Positions 1 to 9,445 of a stretch of 48,238 nt of DNA are shown one piece after another; position 1 is the first letter of the stretch, and every line of letters begins with the position of its first letter. Made by a program: the position numbers and the translations under genes. This DNA is from Saprospiraceae bacterium. GTDB taxonomy: Bacteria; Bacteroidota; Bacteroidia; Chitinophagales; Saprospiraceae. Where the stretch lies: positions 1 to 48,238 of the forward strand of contig JANWXM010000025.1 of assembly GCA_025055285.1 (NCBI GenBank). Reading direction: 5' to 3'. The notes beneath the pieces were generated by a model that did not search any database, was not told the DNA's origin, and worked only from the letters and a program-made list of their open reading frames with translations.

Positions 1-2945
1 CGCAGCACGTTGACGCGCTGAAGGCATGTGGACACCCTGCCGCTAGCATCAACGGCCGTCCAACGACGCGTAATCGTGCGAACATTCGGGCTAGAGCACG
101 GTTCAGCTACAGCGGCAATGTCAGCATAGGTAAGCGTCACATCCGAGCAAGGCTCAAGAACAGGTGTTCCCGTTCCGCGAGTGACGCGATATGTGAAGGG
201 GGCAATTTTGAAGGCATTAACTCCCAACGTTAAACCATTCGGCAAGCAGGAGGGCGGCACTGTTTTCTTATATTGCACGAAACCATTCCATACCCGCGGG
301 GAAAATACAGGAGCAGTAAAGAGACCATTGGTGGCAGAGCCTAAATTCAACGTGATGGTGCCATCCGTGTAAGTCTGGTTAGTACCCGTACCGTTTGTGT
401 AGTTTGAAGAAGCCGATACGGTATGCAAGCCTACGCCAAATGTTCCCGGTGGCAGGATAATAGGCGTATTTAATGGACAAGGCGTTATAGTACCGTTACC
501 TGGGAACGGGCCAGAGAAGGGCCCTGTTGTGCCGTCTGCTGTGCCTACAAGTGTCCAGCCCGCAGGATTTGATTCAAAACCTACGTGCGTACCGGGCCGC
601 GCGTAGATGTTTATAAGCGTTGGGCCAGAAATGTTCATGCCTATCGCCGTGATTTCTAGCGGCAGGCTAGTATTGTTCGTAATGTTGAAGAACACCATAC
701 CGCCTACGGCATTGCCGTTGTTGGCTGTATTAATAGTAAACAATGGGTCAGCAAGCAATACAGTTATTGGATTAGCACAAGGTTCGTATGGCTCCGCACC
801 GTCTTTTGTGGAGTCATTGCACGGCACGAAAGTTTCATCGCACTTCAACACCGGTGGCAGTTTATCCTCTACAGTAAGATACCCCCAGCAGCGCTGACCT
901 GTGGCAGGGTCTGTTACGCGATATCGATACGTTTTGCCGACGTCGTCGGGCCCTAGAGGTGTTGGAGCACCAAATCCCGGGAAGCTCGGGCCTCGGCTTA
1001 GGCGAATCCACGGACCGTTACCAAAAGGCAGCGTTTTGTCTACCTCCACTACGTAATCATCATAGCACTTGTATGGCCCGCCCTCCAGCACTTGGTCAGC
1101 GTTGACGAAGGCTGAGCAGTTTTGGTCGACCGATACCTGCACGTTGTCGTTACAGGTCAGAGAATTGGTAGCATTCAGGAAAGGATTTACCCGAATGGTA
1201 AAGGAACACGTGGCAATATTGCCTGAAGCATCGGCCACTTGGTAGCGAATAGTGAAGGGGCTGTCGTCCTTGCAGAAAGAGCTACCATTTGCCGGGCCGG
1301 CCGTTTGTATGATTTGAGGAGGACCACCCACCAAATAGCGCACAAAACCGTTCCACACACGCGGCGAAAACACCGTAGGACCAAAGAGAGAGTTAGTCGC
1401 TGACCCTAAATTTATGGTGATGTTAGCGTCTGTGTAGGTCTGATTTGCGCCGTTTCCGTTCGTGTAATTGTTCTGTGCCGTAGGTGTGTGCAGGGCAATA
1501 CCCCATAGCCCTGGGCCAAGAGTGATACCACCCGCTGGCGTGGTAACGGGTGCTGGGGTAATGGTGCCGTTTCCTGGGAAGGGTCCCGAGAAGGGTCCTG
1601 TGGTCCCATCGGCTGTGCCAGCAAGCGTCCATGCGCTGGGATTCGTTTCAAACCCTACATGAGTACCTGACTTTACATAAATGTTGACTAGCGTAGCTGC
1701 CGAGATATTCATCCCGAGGTGAGTGATGATGATAGGCTGACCCGACGTATTGTTGATGTTGAAATACACCGTGCCCCCTACTGAGCCAGCATTACCACCT
1801 GAATTGATAGTATTCAACTGGAATGGCCCTTGAAGGAAGGGACAGTTATCTGTTGCGGTCGGTTCGGGCCAAGAGATATTTCGGCAGCACTCGCCTGGCC
1901 CTAAGTTAACAATAATATTCTGAGAACAATTGAGTTTAGGCGGCTCGTTGTCATTGACGTTGATAATTTGGGTAGCTTGACCCGCAGTGGCCCCCGTAGC
2001 AATGACGAAAGTTTGCCAAACAATAACATTACTTCCCTTGGGTAACGTGAGCGTAACAGTCGTCGCCGGCAGCGTGACATTAACAAAGGGCCCCCCGTTC
2101 AGGCTGTAGCGCAATCCCACAGCTACGCCGTTGATGCATCCGGGCGGATTAGAAGAGGGCAGGGCAATTGCCGCTGTAGCTGAGCAGGCCCCTGGTGTTG
2201 TGTTAAAACTGAGAGTCGGCCCTGGTACTGGGTTGCAGGCCTGAGGCAACACGAATTCAATGCATTGACCATCACTCACCGAGGCAGTGTTAAAGCCTAT
2301 TAAAGTAAACGGCCGAGGCGTAGTCAACTCGCCTTCCAAACCAATGGTTGCACTCAGACCGTTGTTAAAGGAGGTATGAGGCCCGTCAAAAAGAACGTCT
2401 AAATATTTGAATTGTATGCGGTTGCCATTTTCAAACAAGCGAACCTGAAACGTAATGTCTCCCGTACCCGGCGCCATGTTAAAGTGTCCGATACGCCACC
2501 ATTCGACGGTAAAGATGCGATTTGGCGCCATGCCATCTACTCGGGTATATACACCAGAACCCGGCACGACACCTGGGTCGGCATCTAAGTCATCCCAAAA
2601 AGGATAGAGGGCTGCGCCTGCTATAGCAGTAGGCAGGTTAGCATTCGTAAAACCGCGGTTCGTTCCTGGCAACAATACAATGAACCCGTTGGTGCCGATA
2701 TTAACGGTCGTGTAAACCGTAGAATACAATTGGAAAGGGAACGGCAAGGCAATGTTGGAGAACACGACGTCGTCCCCGCTTCCTAGGTAAGTGGTACCCG
2801 TTTGTGTAGCTATCTGCACATAGGGGTCAGTGCAGGGTATTGCCGCGTAGTCTATCTGGGCAGCAGCTTTTTGTTGTATTACCATCATAGCCACCGCCAA
2901 CAACATCACTTGCAGAAAACCAACGGAAGTAGAAGACTTTTTCAT
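1..2945 (-). CDS. Very large secreted HYR-type protein, C-terminus cut by window edge
   Basis: A frame reads open from ATG at 2945 to the left edge (981 codons, no stop), so the C-terminus is outside. Residues 1-31 form a signal peptide (MKKSSTSVGF..., ending AAAQ). Residues about 32-210 resemble the nidogen-like/lectin-like domain common at the start of Bacteroidota surface proteins (NIGTNGFIV, PFWDDLDADP). HYR-type modules follow, with NDNEPPKLNC and TATDNCP motifs and paired cysteines. A module of about 165 residues occurs twice. The protein is probably exported and displayed on the surface by T9SS; the expected sorting domain would lie beyond the edge. It follows the small secreted gene by 39 nt and probably shares its promoter. 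The function is not known; adhesion is a guess. Confidence 0.85.
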   Translation of the reverse strand, partial: MKKSSTSVGFLQVMLLAVAMMVIQQKAAAQIDYAAIPCTDPYVQIATQTGTTYLGSGDDVVFSNIALPFPFQLYSTVYTTVNIGTNGFIVLLPGTNRGFTNANLPTAIAGAALYPFWDDLDADPGVVPGSGVYTRVDGMAPNRIFTVEWWRIGHFNMAPGTGDITFQVRLFENGNRIQFKYLDVLFDGPHTSFNNGLSATIGLEGELTTPRPFTLIGFNTASVSDGQCIEFVLPQACNPVPGPTLSFNTTPGACSATAAIALPSSNPPGCINGVAVGLRYSLNGGPFVNVTLPATTVTLTLPKGSNVIVWQTFVIATGATAGQATQIINVNDNEPPKLNCSQNIIVNLGPGECCRNISWPEPTATDNCPFLQGPFQLNTINSGGNAGSVGGTVYFNINNTSGQPIIITHLGMNISAATLVNIYVKSGTHVGFETNPSAWTLAGTADGTTGPFSGPFPGNGTITPAPVTTPAGGITLGPGLWGIALHTPTAQNNYTNGNGANQTYTDANITINLGSATNSLFGPTVFSPRVWNGFVRYLVGGPPQIIQTAGPANGSSFCKDDSPFTIRYQVADASGNIATCSFTIRVNPFLNATNSLTCNDNVQVSVDQNCSAFVNADQVLEGGPYKCYDDYVVEVDKTLPFGNGPWIRLSRGPSFPGFGAPTPLGPDDVGKTYRYRVTDPATGQRCWGYLTVEDKLPPVLKCDETFVPCNDSTKDGAEPYEPCANPITVLLADPLFTINTANNGNAVGGMVFFNITNNTSLPLEITAIGMNISGPTLINIYARPGTHVGFESNPAGWTLVGTADGTTGPFSGPFPGNGTITPCPLNTPIILPPGTFGVGLHTVSASSNYTNGTGTNQTYTDGTITLNLGSATNGLFTAPVFSPRVWNGFVQYKKTVPPSCLPNGLTLGVNAFKIAPFTYRVTRGTGTPVLEPCSDVTLTYADIAAVAEPCSSPNVRTITRRWTAVDASGRVSTCLQRVNVL
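271..755 (-). repeat. Second copy of an internal protein repeat
   Basis: It encodes a module of about 160 residues containing GTHVGFESNP, TADGTTGPFSGPFPGNGT, NQTYTDGTITLNLGSATN and FSPRVWNGFV. It matches the module at 1335-1837 closely in protein and recognisably in DNA, at a spacing of about 1.07 kb. Confidence 0.8.
1335..1837 (-). repeat. First copy of an internal protein repeat
   Basis: It encodes the upstream (N-terminal) copy of the module: GTHVGFETNP, TADGTTGPFSGPFPGNGT, NQTYTDANITINLGSATN, FSPRVWNGFV. The copies are separated by a HYR-like linker rich in Cys and Asp. Confidence 0.8.
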
Positions 2946-2984
2946 GAGAGAACCATTTGAGTTGATTGAATAAATGGGATTGAA

Positions 2985-3395
2985 TTATTTTTGAAGAAGT
3001 TGGGTAAGGTCTCGGCGATACGCAGCCCAAGTATCAGGAGGCACAGAATTGGGATACTCTACTGGGATATCCAGTACGCCTGGAACAAACCGCCCGTAGT
3101 TGGCATCCACCGCCACTGGTACCTCCATCCCTTGTTCAATGGAGTTGAAAACAGCGCTGTAATACTTTAATTTATACGTCAGCGGACTGGCATAGCCAGC
3201 GTTTTGCACCTCCTGCTCTAAGGTGCTAATAGCTTGAGAAAGACGGTCTATTGCTTCTGAGGGAGAAACCCAGTTGATTTGAACGTCCGCAAGAGCGGGT
3301 TCTACATTTTGGGCATGCAACGCATCCATGAACAACAGAGATGCTACTAGCACGCTCAACACGTTAGTCAACCTTCTGCGCATGAGACTTTTCAT
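2985..3395 (-). CDS. Small secreted protein of unknown function
   Basis: A 136-residue protein with a signal peptide (residues 1-28, ...LLFMDALHAQ) and a short mature part that I do not recognise. The mature part has a helix-forming heptad-like stretch (AIDRLSQAISTLEQEV, about 48-63) and a Pro-rich tail. It is the first gene after a good promoter and lies 39 nt upstream of the giant secreted protein, so the two are probably co-transcribed. It may be a partner of the giant protein, but this rests only on position. Confidence 0.7.
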   Translation of the reverse strand: MKSLMRRRLTNVLSVLVASLLFMDALHAQNVEPALADVQINWVSPSEAIDRLSQAISTLEQEVQNAGYASPLTYKLKYYSAVFNSIEQGMEVPVAVDANYGRFVPGVLDIPVEYPNSVPPDTWAAYRRDLTQLLQK

Positions 3396-3571
3396 AAGAG
3401 ACTATTTATTATTTAAGTGAAAGATATTATGCGAAAAAACTTTGCCCTACGTGCCGCTTGTGCACTCATCGCCTTCTTAAGAGAGCAAAAAATCCTCTTC
3501 AACAACTTTCTCATGAGATTATTAAATCGTCCTTCAACTATTTTGGATTAAAAATTACAGTAAGAACCATG

Positions 3572-3604
3572 CAAAAGTAGGTATCTCATCGAAATTCCTC
3601 CAAA
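3572..3604 (-). promoter_or_regulatory. Bacteroidota-type promoter for the secreted-protein operon
   Basis: On the minus strand TTTG (3604-3601) is followed after 21 nt by TACTTTTG (3579-3572), a perfect TAnnTTTG -7 element. Transcription should start near 3565, leaving a leader of about 170 nt before the ATG at 3395. Confidence 0.6.
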
Positions 3605-3638
3605 CAAGTTTATAAAAAATTTTCATTCTTTTCAAAAT

Positions 3639-6188
3639 TCAGCGCAGTTCCATGCCCAGTACCACCCCTGTACGATAATGTTCTCCTGCAAAAAAGCCAG
3701 CAGCAATATCTATGTGAAAAGGTCGAAAGGCTTTGATCCCAATGTTGTAAAGGCCCCATCCTACTTCCCAATAAGGCAGACGGACTGTTGGTTTAAAGGG
3801 TTGTACAGCAAAGCGGTCGGCATGGTATGCGTTAATGCATAACACTTCGCGCCACCCTAATTTTCGCACCAGGGGCAATTTCTCTAATACCCAGCCATTA
3901 AAGTGGTGGCGCAAGTGCGCGTAGGCATAGGCACCATCTGTGCTGTATTCGTAATAAGGCAAAAGGAAGAAACTGCTCAGGTATTCTGATCGATTGCCGA
4001 AGATGGTTTGGTTGCCGCGCGGGTGGAAGTAGTCCATAAACGCCATTTGGCGGCGGCTCAGAAAGGCTCCAGCGCCGATTTTAGCGTCTAAGTAGCCGAA
4101 CAGCCCCCAGCTCCAGTCGGTTTGGGTTATTTCTATTTGTAAGCGCTGATAGTTCATGGTGCTTCCCGCAATGCCTGGAATGGCCTGTACGAAAGAAAGC
4201 GTCAAATCGGGCCATTTTGAACCTGAATATACGCGATAGTCCGGATAAGTACTGTATTTCTGTCCGAAGCGAAGGTGCGCTTGAAGGTCGAGACGAAACA
4301 CCCGATGCATTTCGAAGAAAGGCCGCTCTGGTTCACTGCTAACGACTGGCAGCGGTGTGTTGGGCGTGTACTCACGAGTGCCTCTGTATTGACTAAAGCT
4401 TGAAGTATTGACCAAAGCGCGCCGCTCTGCCCATTCTGTTTTTAACCGCATGCGCAGGCCGGCAAATAGGTAACGACTTACCTGCGCATCTAGGAAAGTT
4501 TTCTCGTATAGCTTCATGTAATTTAATCGAGCCAAAAGGGAATACAGCTGATTAGCCCAAATGCTAATGGGTTGATTTGGGTCGAATTGCTCGACCGTCC
4601 GTCCTCCGCTAATTTCTCCTTGAGTGTAAAAAATGCTCTCGAAGCGCCGCGAAACCCGCGCACTAGCGCGAAGGCGCTGCTCTGAAAAGCCATAATTGAG
4701 CACGCCGCCCACTTCCCAATAGCGCGAGCGCCGACGGCGGCTTTCGCTCTGGCGAAACGATGGGCGCACGTCTAGCACCCACCCCTGAACTGTGTTAAAT
4801 TGTATGCCTTCTAGAGGGGAAGGCCAGGTAAACATCTGCTTGCGATATGAATTGCGCCATGTGTAACCAGCAAAGAGATGAATGGGCTTAAAGCGGTTGC
4901 GCATGCGGTCGAGGCTGTCCATGTAAGCTTTGCTTTCCCAAACTTGTTCTAAGCTGTCTTTGCGCACATAGTCGAGAGCCTCTTCCGCTGTTAGCGGCAC
5001 AGGGCGGATGCGGTTCCAATACGCCGTATCGCGACGGGTAACTGCAGTGTCTGCCACGCGAAATTGCTCTCGTCCAAAGAACTTTTCCTCATAGCGGGGG
5101 GTTAAGTCATAATTGGAAAATACACTGTAGAAAAAGCCGCTAAACCGAAAACCCAATAGCCCAAAGGTCAAGGCCGTGTGTTGACTGAGCAAACACCATT
5201 GGTCTGGTTTATTGACTAAAGCAAACTCCTGTCGAACAGATAAGGTATCAAGGATGGGCTGATGAATAGCTTTTCCGGTGATGCGCAAGTCCACGCCAGT
5301 GAGGTTCCACCATTCGTCGGCAATGTAAATGTGGCCGAAAAAAGCGGGCGACTCCGGACGCTTAGGCTGCACTTCAATTTTGTAAATGTCGTATCCATTG
5401 TTGTCGCGCAGGCGGCCTAGCAGCCGAAAGTAATAGTAGGAAAAGGCATTGTCTGCCAAAGGCGACAGGATTTCCCGGTCAAGCGACAGGTGCTGCTCAT
5501 ATAAATTGAACTCCGTCAGCGTTGCCCGATTAAGGCTATAGCCGCTCGTGTTACCGCTAACTTTACTAAGCACCATTACCTCCTTAACGCGTGGCGGTCG
5601 GCCTTGCACGTAGAGCTTTGATACCGACTCAGATAGGTACACGACTCCCGTGCGATTGCTGTCTAGAATGCCTCCTAAATCGCCTATTTCCTGACCAAGA
5701 ACCTTTTGAGGCGCTTTTAAAACTTTGTAAAACCCCTTGATATACACATCGCAACTGTAATTGGGTGTGCGATCTCTGTAGTAATCGCGTTTGGCAATTG
5801 CCTTACGCATGATGCTATAGGCCGGATCTTCATCTGAAATGACTACTTCGGCCAGCTCTAAACTGATGGGTTCCAGCTGGACATTCAATACCACAGGTTT
5901 GTTCCCTATCACGACCCGCTCTACTCGTTGCTTATAGCCAATGTATTGAAAAACAATGTCATACTCGCCGCGTTCTAACGCTAGGCGATACTGACCCTCG
6001 CTGTTGGCTACTGTTCCCTTCGTAGTGTTGCGCGCATATACCGTCGCATAGGCAAGAGGTTCGCCGTTCTCGTCGCGTATTACTCCAGACAATTGTCCCC
6101 AAACTGAGGGCGCACAGAATAACAGTGCCCCTATGGCGCTGCTTATTACCTTCGCCGCGTTGACTGGATACTTATTTTGCTGGCTCAT
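3639..6188 (-). CDS. DUF5686/carboxypeptidase-regulatory-like outer-membrane protein
   Basis: An 849-residue protein in this reading. The start at 6188 is chosen because it gives a clean signal peptide (MSQQNKYPV...CAPSVWG); an in-frame ATG at 6314 would add 42 Arg-rich residues in front of it. Residues about 33-115 are a CarboxypepD_reg-like beta-sandwich (SGVIRDENGEPLAYATVYA, TVANSEGQYRL). A long DUF5686 region follows with a barrel-like C-terminus of alternating aromatic and polar residues, ending in GMELR. The family is found in Bacteroidota and is presumed to sit in the outer membrane; its function is not established. It is transcribed alone. Confidence 0.85.
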   Translation of the reverse strand: MSQQNKYPVNAAKVISSAIGALLFCAPSVWGQLSGVIRDENGEPLAYATVYARNTTKGTVANSEGQYRLALERGEYDIVFQYIGYKQRVERVVIGNKPVVLNVQLEPISLELAEVVISDEDPAYSIMRKAIAKRDYYRDRTPNYSCDVYIKGFYKVLKAPQKVLGQEIGDLGGILDSNRTGVVYLSESVSKLYVQGRPPRVKEVMVLSKVSGNTSGYSLNRATLTEFNLYEQHLSLDREILSPLADNAFSYYYFRLLGRLRDNNGYDIYKIEVQPKRPESPAFFGHIYIADEWWNLTGVDLRITGKAIHQPILDTLSVRQEFALVNKPDQWCLLSQHTALTFGLLGFRFSGFFYSVFSNYDLTPRYEEKFFGREQFRVADTAVTRRDTAYWNRIRPVPLTAEEALDYVRKDSLEQVWESKAYMDSLDRMRNRFKPIHLFAGYTWRNSYRKQMFTWPSPLEGIQFNTVQGWVLDVRPSFRQSESRRRRSRYWEVGGVLNYGFSEQRLRASARVSRRFESIFYTQGEISGGRTVEQFDPNQPISIWANQLYSLLARLNYMKLYEKTFLDAQVSRYLFAGLRMRLKTEWAERRALVNTSSFSQYRGTREYTPNTPLPVVSSEPERPFFEMHRVFRLDLQAHLRFGQKYSTYPDYRVYSGSKWPDLTLSFVQAIPGIAGSTMNYQRLQIEITQTDWSWGLFGYLDAKIGAGAFLSRRQMAFMDYFHPRGNQTIFGNRSEYLSSFFLLPYYEYSTDGAYAYAHLRHHFNGWVLEKLPLVRKLGWREVLCINAYHADRFAVQPFKPTVRLPYWEVGWGLYNIGIKAFRPFHIDIAAGFFAGEHYRTGVVLGMELR

Positions 6189-6350
6189 CGGAAAGCGCAA
6201 ATCATTAGCACTGCGGCGAAGATAAGTTCTCTTCCTCGCTTCCGCGGAAAAAAGCCTTGCCTCTTTCAAGGAAGACCTATAAGAGAAAAAGGCATGAAGA
6301 ACCCAACATCTCAAGCAACCGCCCGCTTAGCAAAAAGTGTAATGTCTCGC

Positions 6351-6395
6351 TACAAAATAAAGTGTCGCCCTCGTGCTTTTCACTCGAGCGACACT
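6351..6395 (-). terminator. Rho-independent terminator after the DoxX-like gene
   Basis: AGTGTCGC (6361-6368) pairs with GCGACACT (6388-6395). An extra TCG/CGA pairing extends the stem. On the minus strand it is followed by TTTATTTTG. It lies 28 nt past the stop of the gene at 6423-6806. Confidence 0.7.
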
Positions 6396-6422
6396 AAACA
6401 ACAAATTTATGGTGTCTCCTGT

Positions 6423-6806
6423 CTATCCGACAATTGAACTATCGCGAGCTTGATTTTGCGCATACATCATGCTCGCTGCAGCTAAAGCTATATCCTTAAG
6501 TAAACTGGGCAAAGCCTGTTGCATAGAGTCGCTACCCGCTAAAACGCCGGGCAGATGCACCATTACAACGAAGAGCAGTAACATAATGGCAAGCAGCGTA
6601 GCAGCAAGCTTGTCGTATTTGCCCAGATACATGCTTACTGCAGCGGCTATCATGCCCACCCCAGAAAGATAAACCCAAAACACTTTTGCTGGCATGTAGG
6701 CCGGTACAATACCGCTCAAGGCTTCCGCCTTGGCAAAGTGAGTTAAGCCAAAGAGGATAAACGGAATAGGGAAGATCCAGCGACCTAGAGATAGAAAAGT
6801 GCCCAT
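6423..6806 (-). CDS. DoxX-like family membrane protein
   Basis: A 127-residue protein with four hydrophobic segments (about 8-25, 43-61, 66-87, 101-116) and the early motif PFILFGLTHF typical of DoxX-like proteins. The length fits the family. Members are small integral membrane proteins of mostly unproven function, some linked to oxidoreductases. It stands alone, with a terminator just downstream and the candidate structured RNA upstream. Confidence 0.75.
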   Translation of the reverse strand: MGTFLSLGRWIFPIPFILFGLTHFAKAEALSGIVPAYMPAKVFWVYLSGVGMIAAAVSMYLGKYDKLAATLLAIMLLLFVVMVHLPGVLAGSDSMQQALPSLLKDIALAAASMMYAQNQARDSSIVG

Positions 6807-6936
6807 AGTAGAACGATTTTAGGTGAAAGAATAAAAGGGTTTTAAGTGTTTCGACACGCAAATATGCAACGAAAAAAGAACTCGTATATTTGGTTTGAAT
6901 TTTTTTTTCAAAAAAAATAGAAGATTATTTGTCAAA

Positions 6937-7124
6937 TAACGCCTCATTGGTTTGTTTTGGAGTGCGATACAATTCGGTAATGCCTGAGGGATAACAGAAA
7001 TGTGCGCGCAGCGGGTAATTGGTTCTCCTCGAGAAAGGGAGCTGGTATTAGCACCACGGGCCCTTGCGAGGAGGAGAACTCTTTACCTCGCTGAAAAAGA
7101 CTGACTTCTGTCAGTGAGGCGTTA
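6937..7124. ncRNA. Candidate structured RNA, 6S-RNA-like architecture
   Basis: No coding frame fits this 188-nt stretch, but nested inverted repeats do. A closing stem pairs TAACGCCTCA (6937-6946) with TGAGGCGTTA (7115-7124), 10 bp. An inner stem pairs CAGCGGGTAA (7009-7018) with TTACC(T)CGCTG (7083-7093). An apical arm at about 7022-7079 includes GTTCTCCTCG/CGAGG(AGG)AGAAC, AAGGG/CCCTT and TGGT/ACCA. A small hairpin ACTGAC-TTCT-GTCAGT (7100-7115) sits on the 3' side of the internal loop. Size, closing stem, large central bubble and long apical hairpin resemble 6S RNA (Bacteroidota have a 6S-Flavo family). I see no clear homologous sequence. Strand is unresolved; TATATTTG at 6885-6892 (+) could be a -7 box. 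Confidence 0.4.
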
Positions 7125-7250
7125 AGTTTCGCCGTTACGCAGAGGTAGAAAGGTTTCTTTTTCGGAAAATTAGATCCCTAAATGCTCGCGGCGATTTTTT
7201 CTCTTCGCTGTTTTTAATGTTCTCGATAATTAAAATCTGGGCAAGCGCAG

Positions 7251-8816
7251 TTAGGCAATGGCCACTTTTCGCGTTCTAGGCTTGTAGATAGTATTTTGCA
7301 GAGAGTCTAGAGCCATTTCCCATAGGTCTTCGTAAGGAATGATCTCGATATCGTGAGACTGATTTGCAAAGTCTAAAGGTACGCGTTTGAGCATCTTAAC
7401 ATAGGTTTCGGCCCGACGCATGACAGCTGCTCGATGGAAGCCTGCATCAGGCATGACAAGAAGCATCTTGATGAAGCAATTGCTGCGATAATTATCGTCG
7501 CGCTTTAAGTAACGCGAGGTGTATTTCTTAATGGCCTCCATTCGGTCGATGACTGCGTCGTAGTCTTTTGTAAGGATGAGGTAGAGAATGTGAAAGATGA
7601 GAATGGGTATGTTCATTCCCCGGCGATCCTTAGAAAAGATAGGCAAGTCGTTGAGAAAACGCCTAATGCGGATGCGATTGATAACGGTCTCTGATTCGTC
7701 AGGCTGAATCCGACCAATTTGAATAAGATAGAATAAGTATGCCTCAAAGATCTTCCAAATCTGACGGATTCCCTCCGGAAGGCCGCTAAAACGCCGATGT
7801 TTTACTGTAACCTTGTAAATGCGATAAGCTTCTTGGTACTGGCGCGAATGGAGGGCAAGCAATAAGAATAACTCTTGGTACTTGAACCAATTGAACGAAC
7901 CCTGCTCCAACAATTGCAAGCCCCGCTCGGCTGCCTGGCGGCCCTTCTCATAATCGCGCAACTGAACAAAACAAACCATTTCTTGATAGAGAAAAGCTTG
8001 AAGCGGCACGTTTGCTACGTAGTTTTTGGCCTCAAAAAACCGGATAGCTTTATCGCAGATTTCTATTGTCTTCCGGTAGTCGTTGACACTTGTGTAAATG
8101 ATAACTTCAATCAGTCGGCCTATAAAATGCAGACGATAAGTGTCATACTTATCCAATGCCTCAGCGATGCGCTCAAAATACTGGCGAGCAACGTGCGGGA
8201 CATCGTGCTTAGTGGCTTTGTTGTTTACGTAACGGATGACGAGATTCGTATACAATTCCTCTGCTAGATTCTCGTAGTATAAAACTTGCTCTAAGTGGTG
8301 CACTTGCTCACCGTATTGCTCGTATTTCTTCGCGTTGCCCTCAATGGAGCCGTAGTAAAGCCGCATAACGCGCGCCACGTCCAAGGCCATATCAGTGAAA
8401 TCGTACCGAAGTGCCTGCTTTTGTATCTCCTCTGCCAATTGTAGCGTAGCTCGATGTGCATTTTTTCCCCACAAGATTTTGAGCGCACCCCATTTTTTGC
8501 ACAATTCGAAGTATGCGCGCTGACGTGAGTTGTAATGAGGTTGCTGCACGTCGAGGATAAGCAACATCTGCACCAGATAGTCGCGCAACGCCTTTTTAAT
8601 GCGCTGATAGGAAATATTCGCGTCCGGGTTATTCGGATAGAGGAGGGCCATTGCCTGTTCGTCAGTATCTACCTTGCCGTCAGCAACTAAGTCGTACAGC
8701 TGCATGGACAATGGCCCAGGTTGTAGGGATTTGAGAGCGAGCAAGGAGGCTGAACGCAGTTTTTGCTTAGTGACAATCGAGACAAGTTCGCGCAATTCGT
8801 GCATCTCTGAGGTCAT
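7251..8816 (-). CDS. Helical, TPR-like repeat protein of unknown function
   Basis: A 521-residue soluble protein, almost entirely alpha-helical, without signal peptide or membrane segment. Helical pairs such as ...YEKGRQAAERGLQLLEQ and ...QEAYRIYKVTV (about 285-330) look like degenerate tetratricopeptide repeats. The N-terminal 90 residues contain a region (DEQAMALLYPNNPD...IKKALRDYL) suggesting a small DNA- or protein-binding helical domain. I do not recognise a named family. A scaffold or regulatory role is possible. It is transcribed alone from a promoter just upstream. Confidence 0.7.
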   Translation of the reverse strand: MTSEMHELRELVSIVTKQKLRSASLLALKSLQPGPLSMQLYDLVADGKVDTDEQAMALLYPNNPDANISYQRIKKALRDYLVQMLLILDVQQPHYNSRQRAYFELCKKWGALKILWGKNAHRATLQLAEEIQKQALRYDFTDMALDVARVMRLYYGSIEGNAKKYEQYGEQVHHLEQVLYYENLAEELYTNLVIRYVNNKATKHDVPHVARQYFERIAEALDKYDTYRLHFIGRLIEVIIYTSVNDYRKTIEICDKAIRFFEAKNYVANVPLQAFLYQEMVCFVQLRDYEKGRQAAERGLQLLEQGSFNWFKYQELFLLLALHSRQYQEAYRIYKVTVKHRRFSGLPEGIRQIWKIFEAYLFYLIQIGRIQPDESETVINRIRIRRFLNDLPIFSKDRRGMNIPILIFHILYLILTKDYDAVIDRMEAIKKYTSRYLKRDDNYRSNCFIKMLLVMPDAGFHRAAVMRRAETYVKMLKRVPLDFANQSHDIEIIPYEDLWEMALDSLQNTIYKPRTRKVAIA

Positions 8817-8855
8817 TTAAAGAGGCAGAACTAGGAAAGGAAAGTCGTTTGGCGA

Positions 8856-8863
8856 CAAACTTA
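8856..8863 (-). promoter_or_regulatory. -7 element for the helical repeat protein
   Basis: The minus strand reads TAAGTTTG, a perfect TAnnTTTG, 39 nt before the ATG at 8816. No -33 TTTG lies at the ideal spacing. Confidence 0.45.
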
Positions 8864-9069
8864 CTGGATTCCCCCAAATCTCATTCCGAAATGCGCTGAG
8901 TGGATTGCCCCGTACACGATGAGCAGCTTATGGTTTTGTGTCGCCTAGTAAACTTACACTCCCGTGATATCAATAATGATAACCGACTGAGCAGTTAACA
9001 GATGAGAATGGGAATTGCGCGCAACTGCGCCATAAACCAGGTTCAAGTCATTGTAAAAGTTTGCCATAG

Positions 9070-9102
9070 TGACCTCGCGTTTTTTTCCTGTTTGCGAGGT
9101 CA
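9070..9102. other. Perfect 9-bp hairpin with a T-rich loop in a divergent intergenic region
   Basis: TGACCTCGC (9070-9078) pairs exactly with GCGAGGTCA (9094-9102) around a 15-nt loop containing seven T. It lies in the 600-nt divergent gap between 8816 and 9446, about 250 nt from one gene and 340 nt from the other. The rest of the gap is AT-rich (9165-9240) and shows no gene. Confidence 0.5.
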
Positions 9103-9422
9103 AAAGTCCAGGCACCTATAGGCAGATGAAGGGACAGTTTGGCCTGCTCGTTAGCACAAGTTTCTTGAGATTTTTTTATTTGATTTTTAAATTAAATAAT
9201 TGATTATAAATTAATTATGTAAATAAGATTTAACCCTAAAAATACCTTTCGAAATAGAGGAAAATCAGATTAAAAACACCCTTGAGACAGTTGGCAAGCG
9301 TTCGATAATTTGCTTGCTCAAACCAAACGACAAATACTCAGAAGGAACAAAATCTGCGTACATACCGCGCTTTATGGGCGCAGAGATTGCTTCTCGCAGC
9401 AAGCTACCCGGCTGAGGTACAT

Positions 9423-9430
9423 TACCTTTG
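9423..9430 (+). promoter_or_regulatory. -7 element for the lipoprotein-ribH operon
   Basis: TACCTTTG is a perfect TAnnTTTG. It overlaps a TTG codon at 9428 that would otherwise open the frame, so translation must begin at the ATG codons 9446 or 9452. Confidence 0.5.
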
Positions 9431-9445
9431 CGCCATCAACAGACC

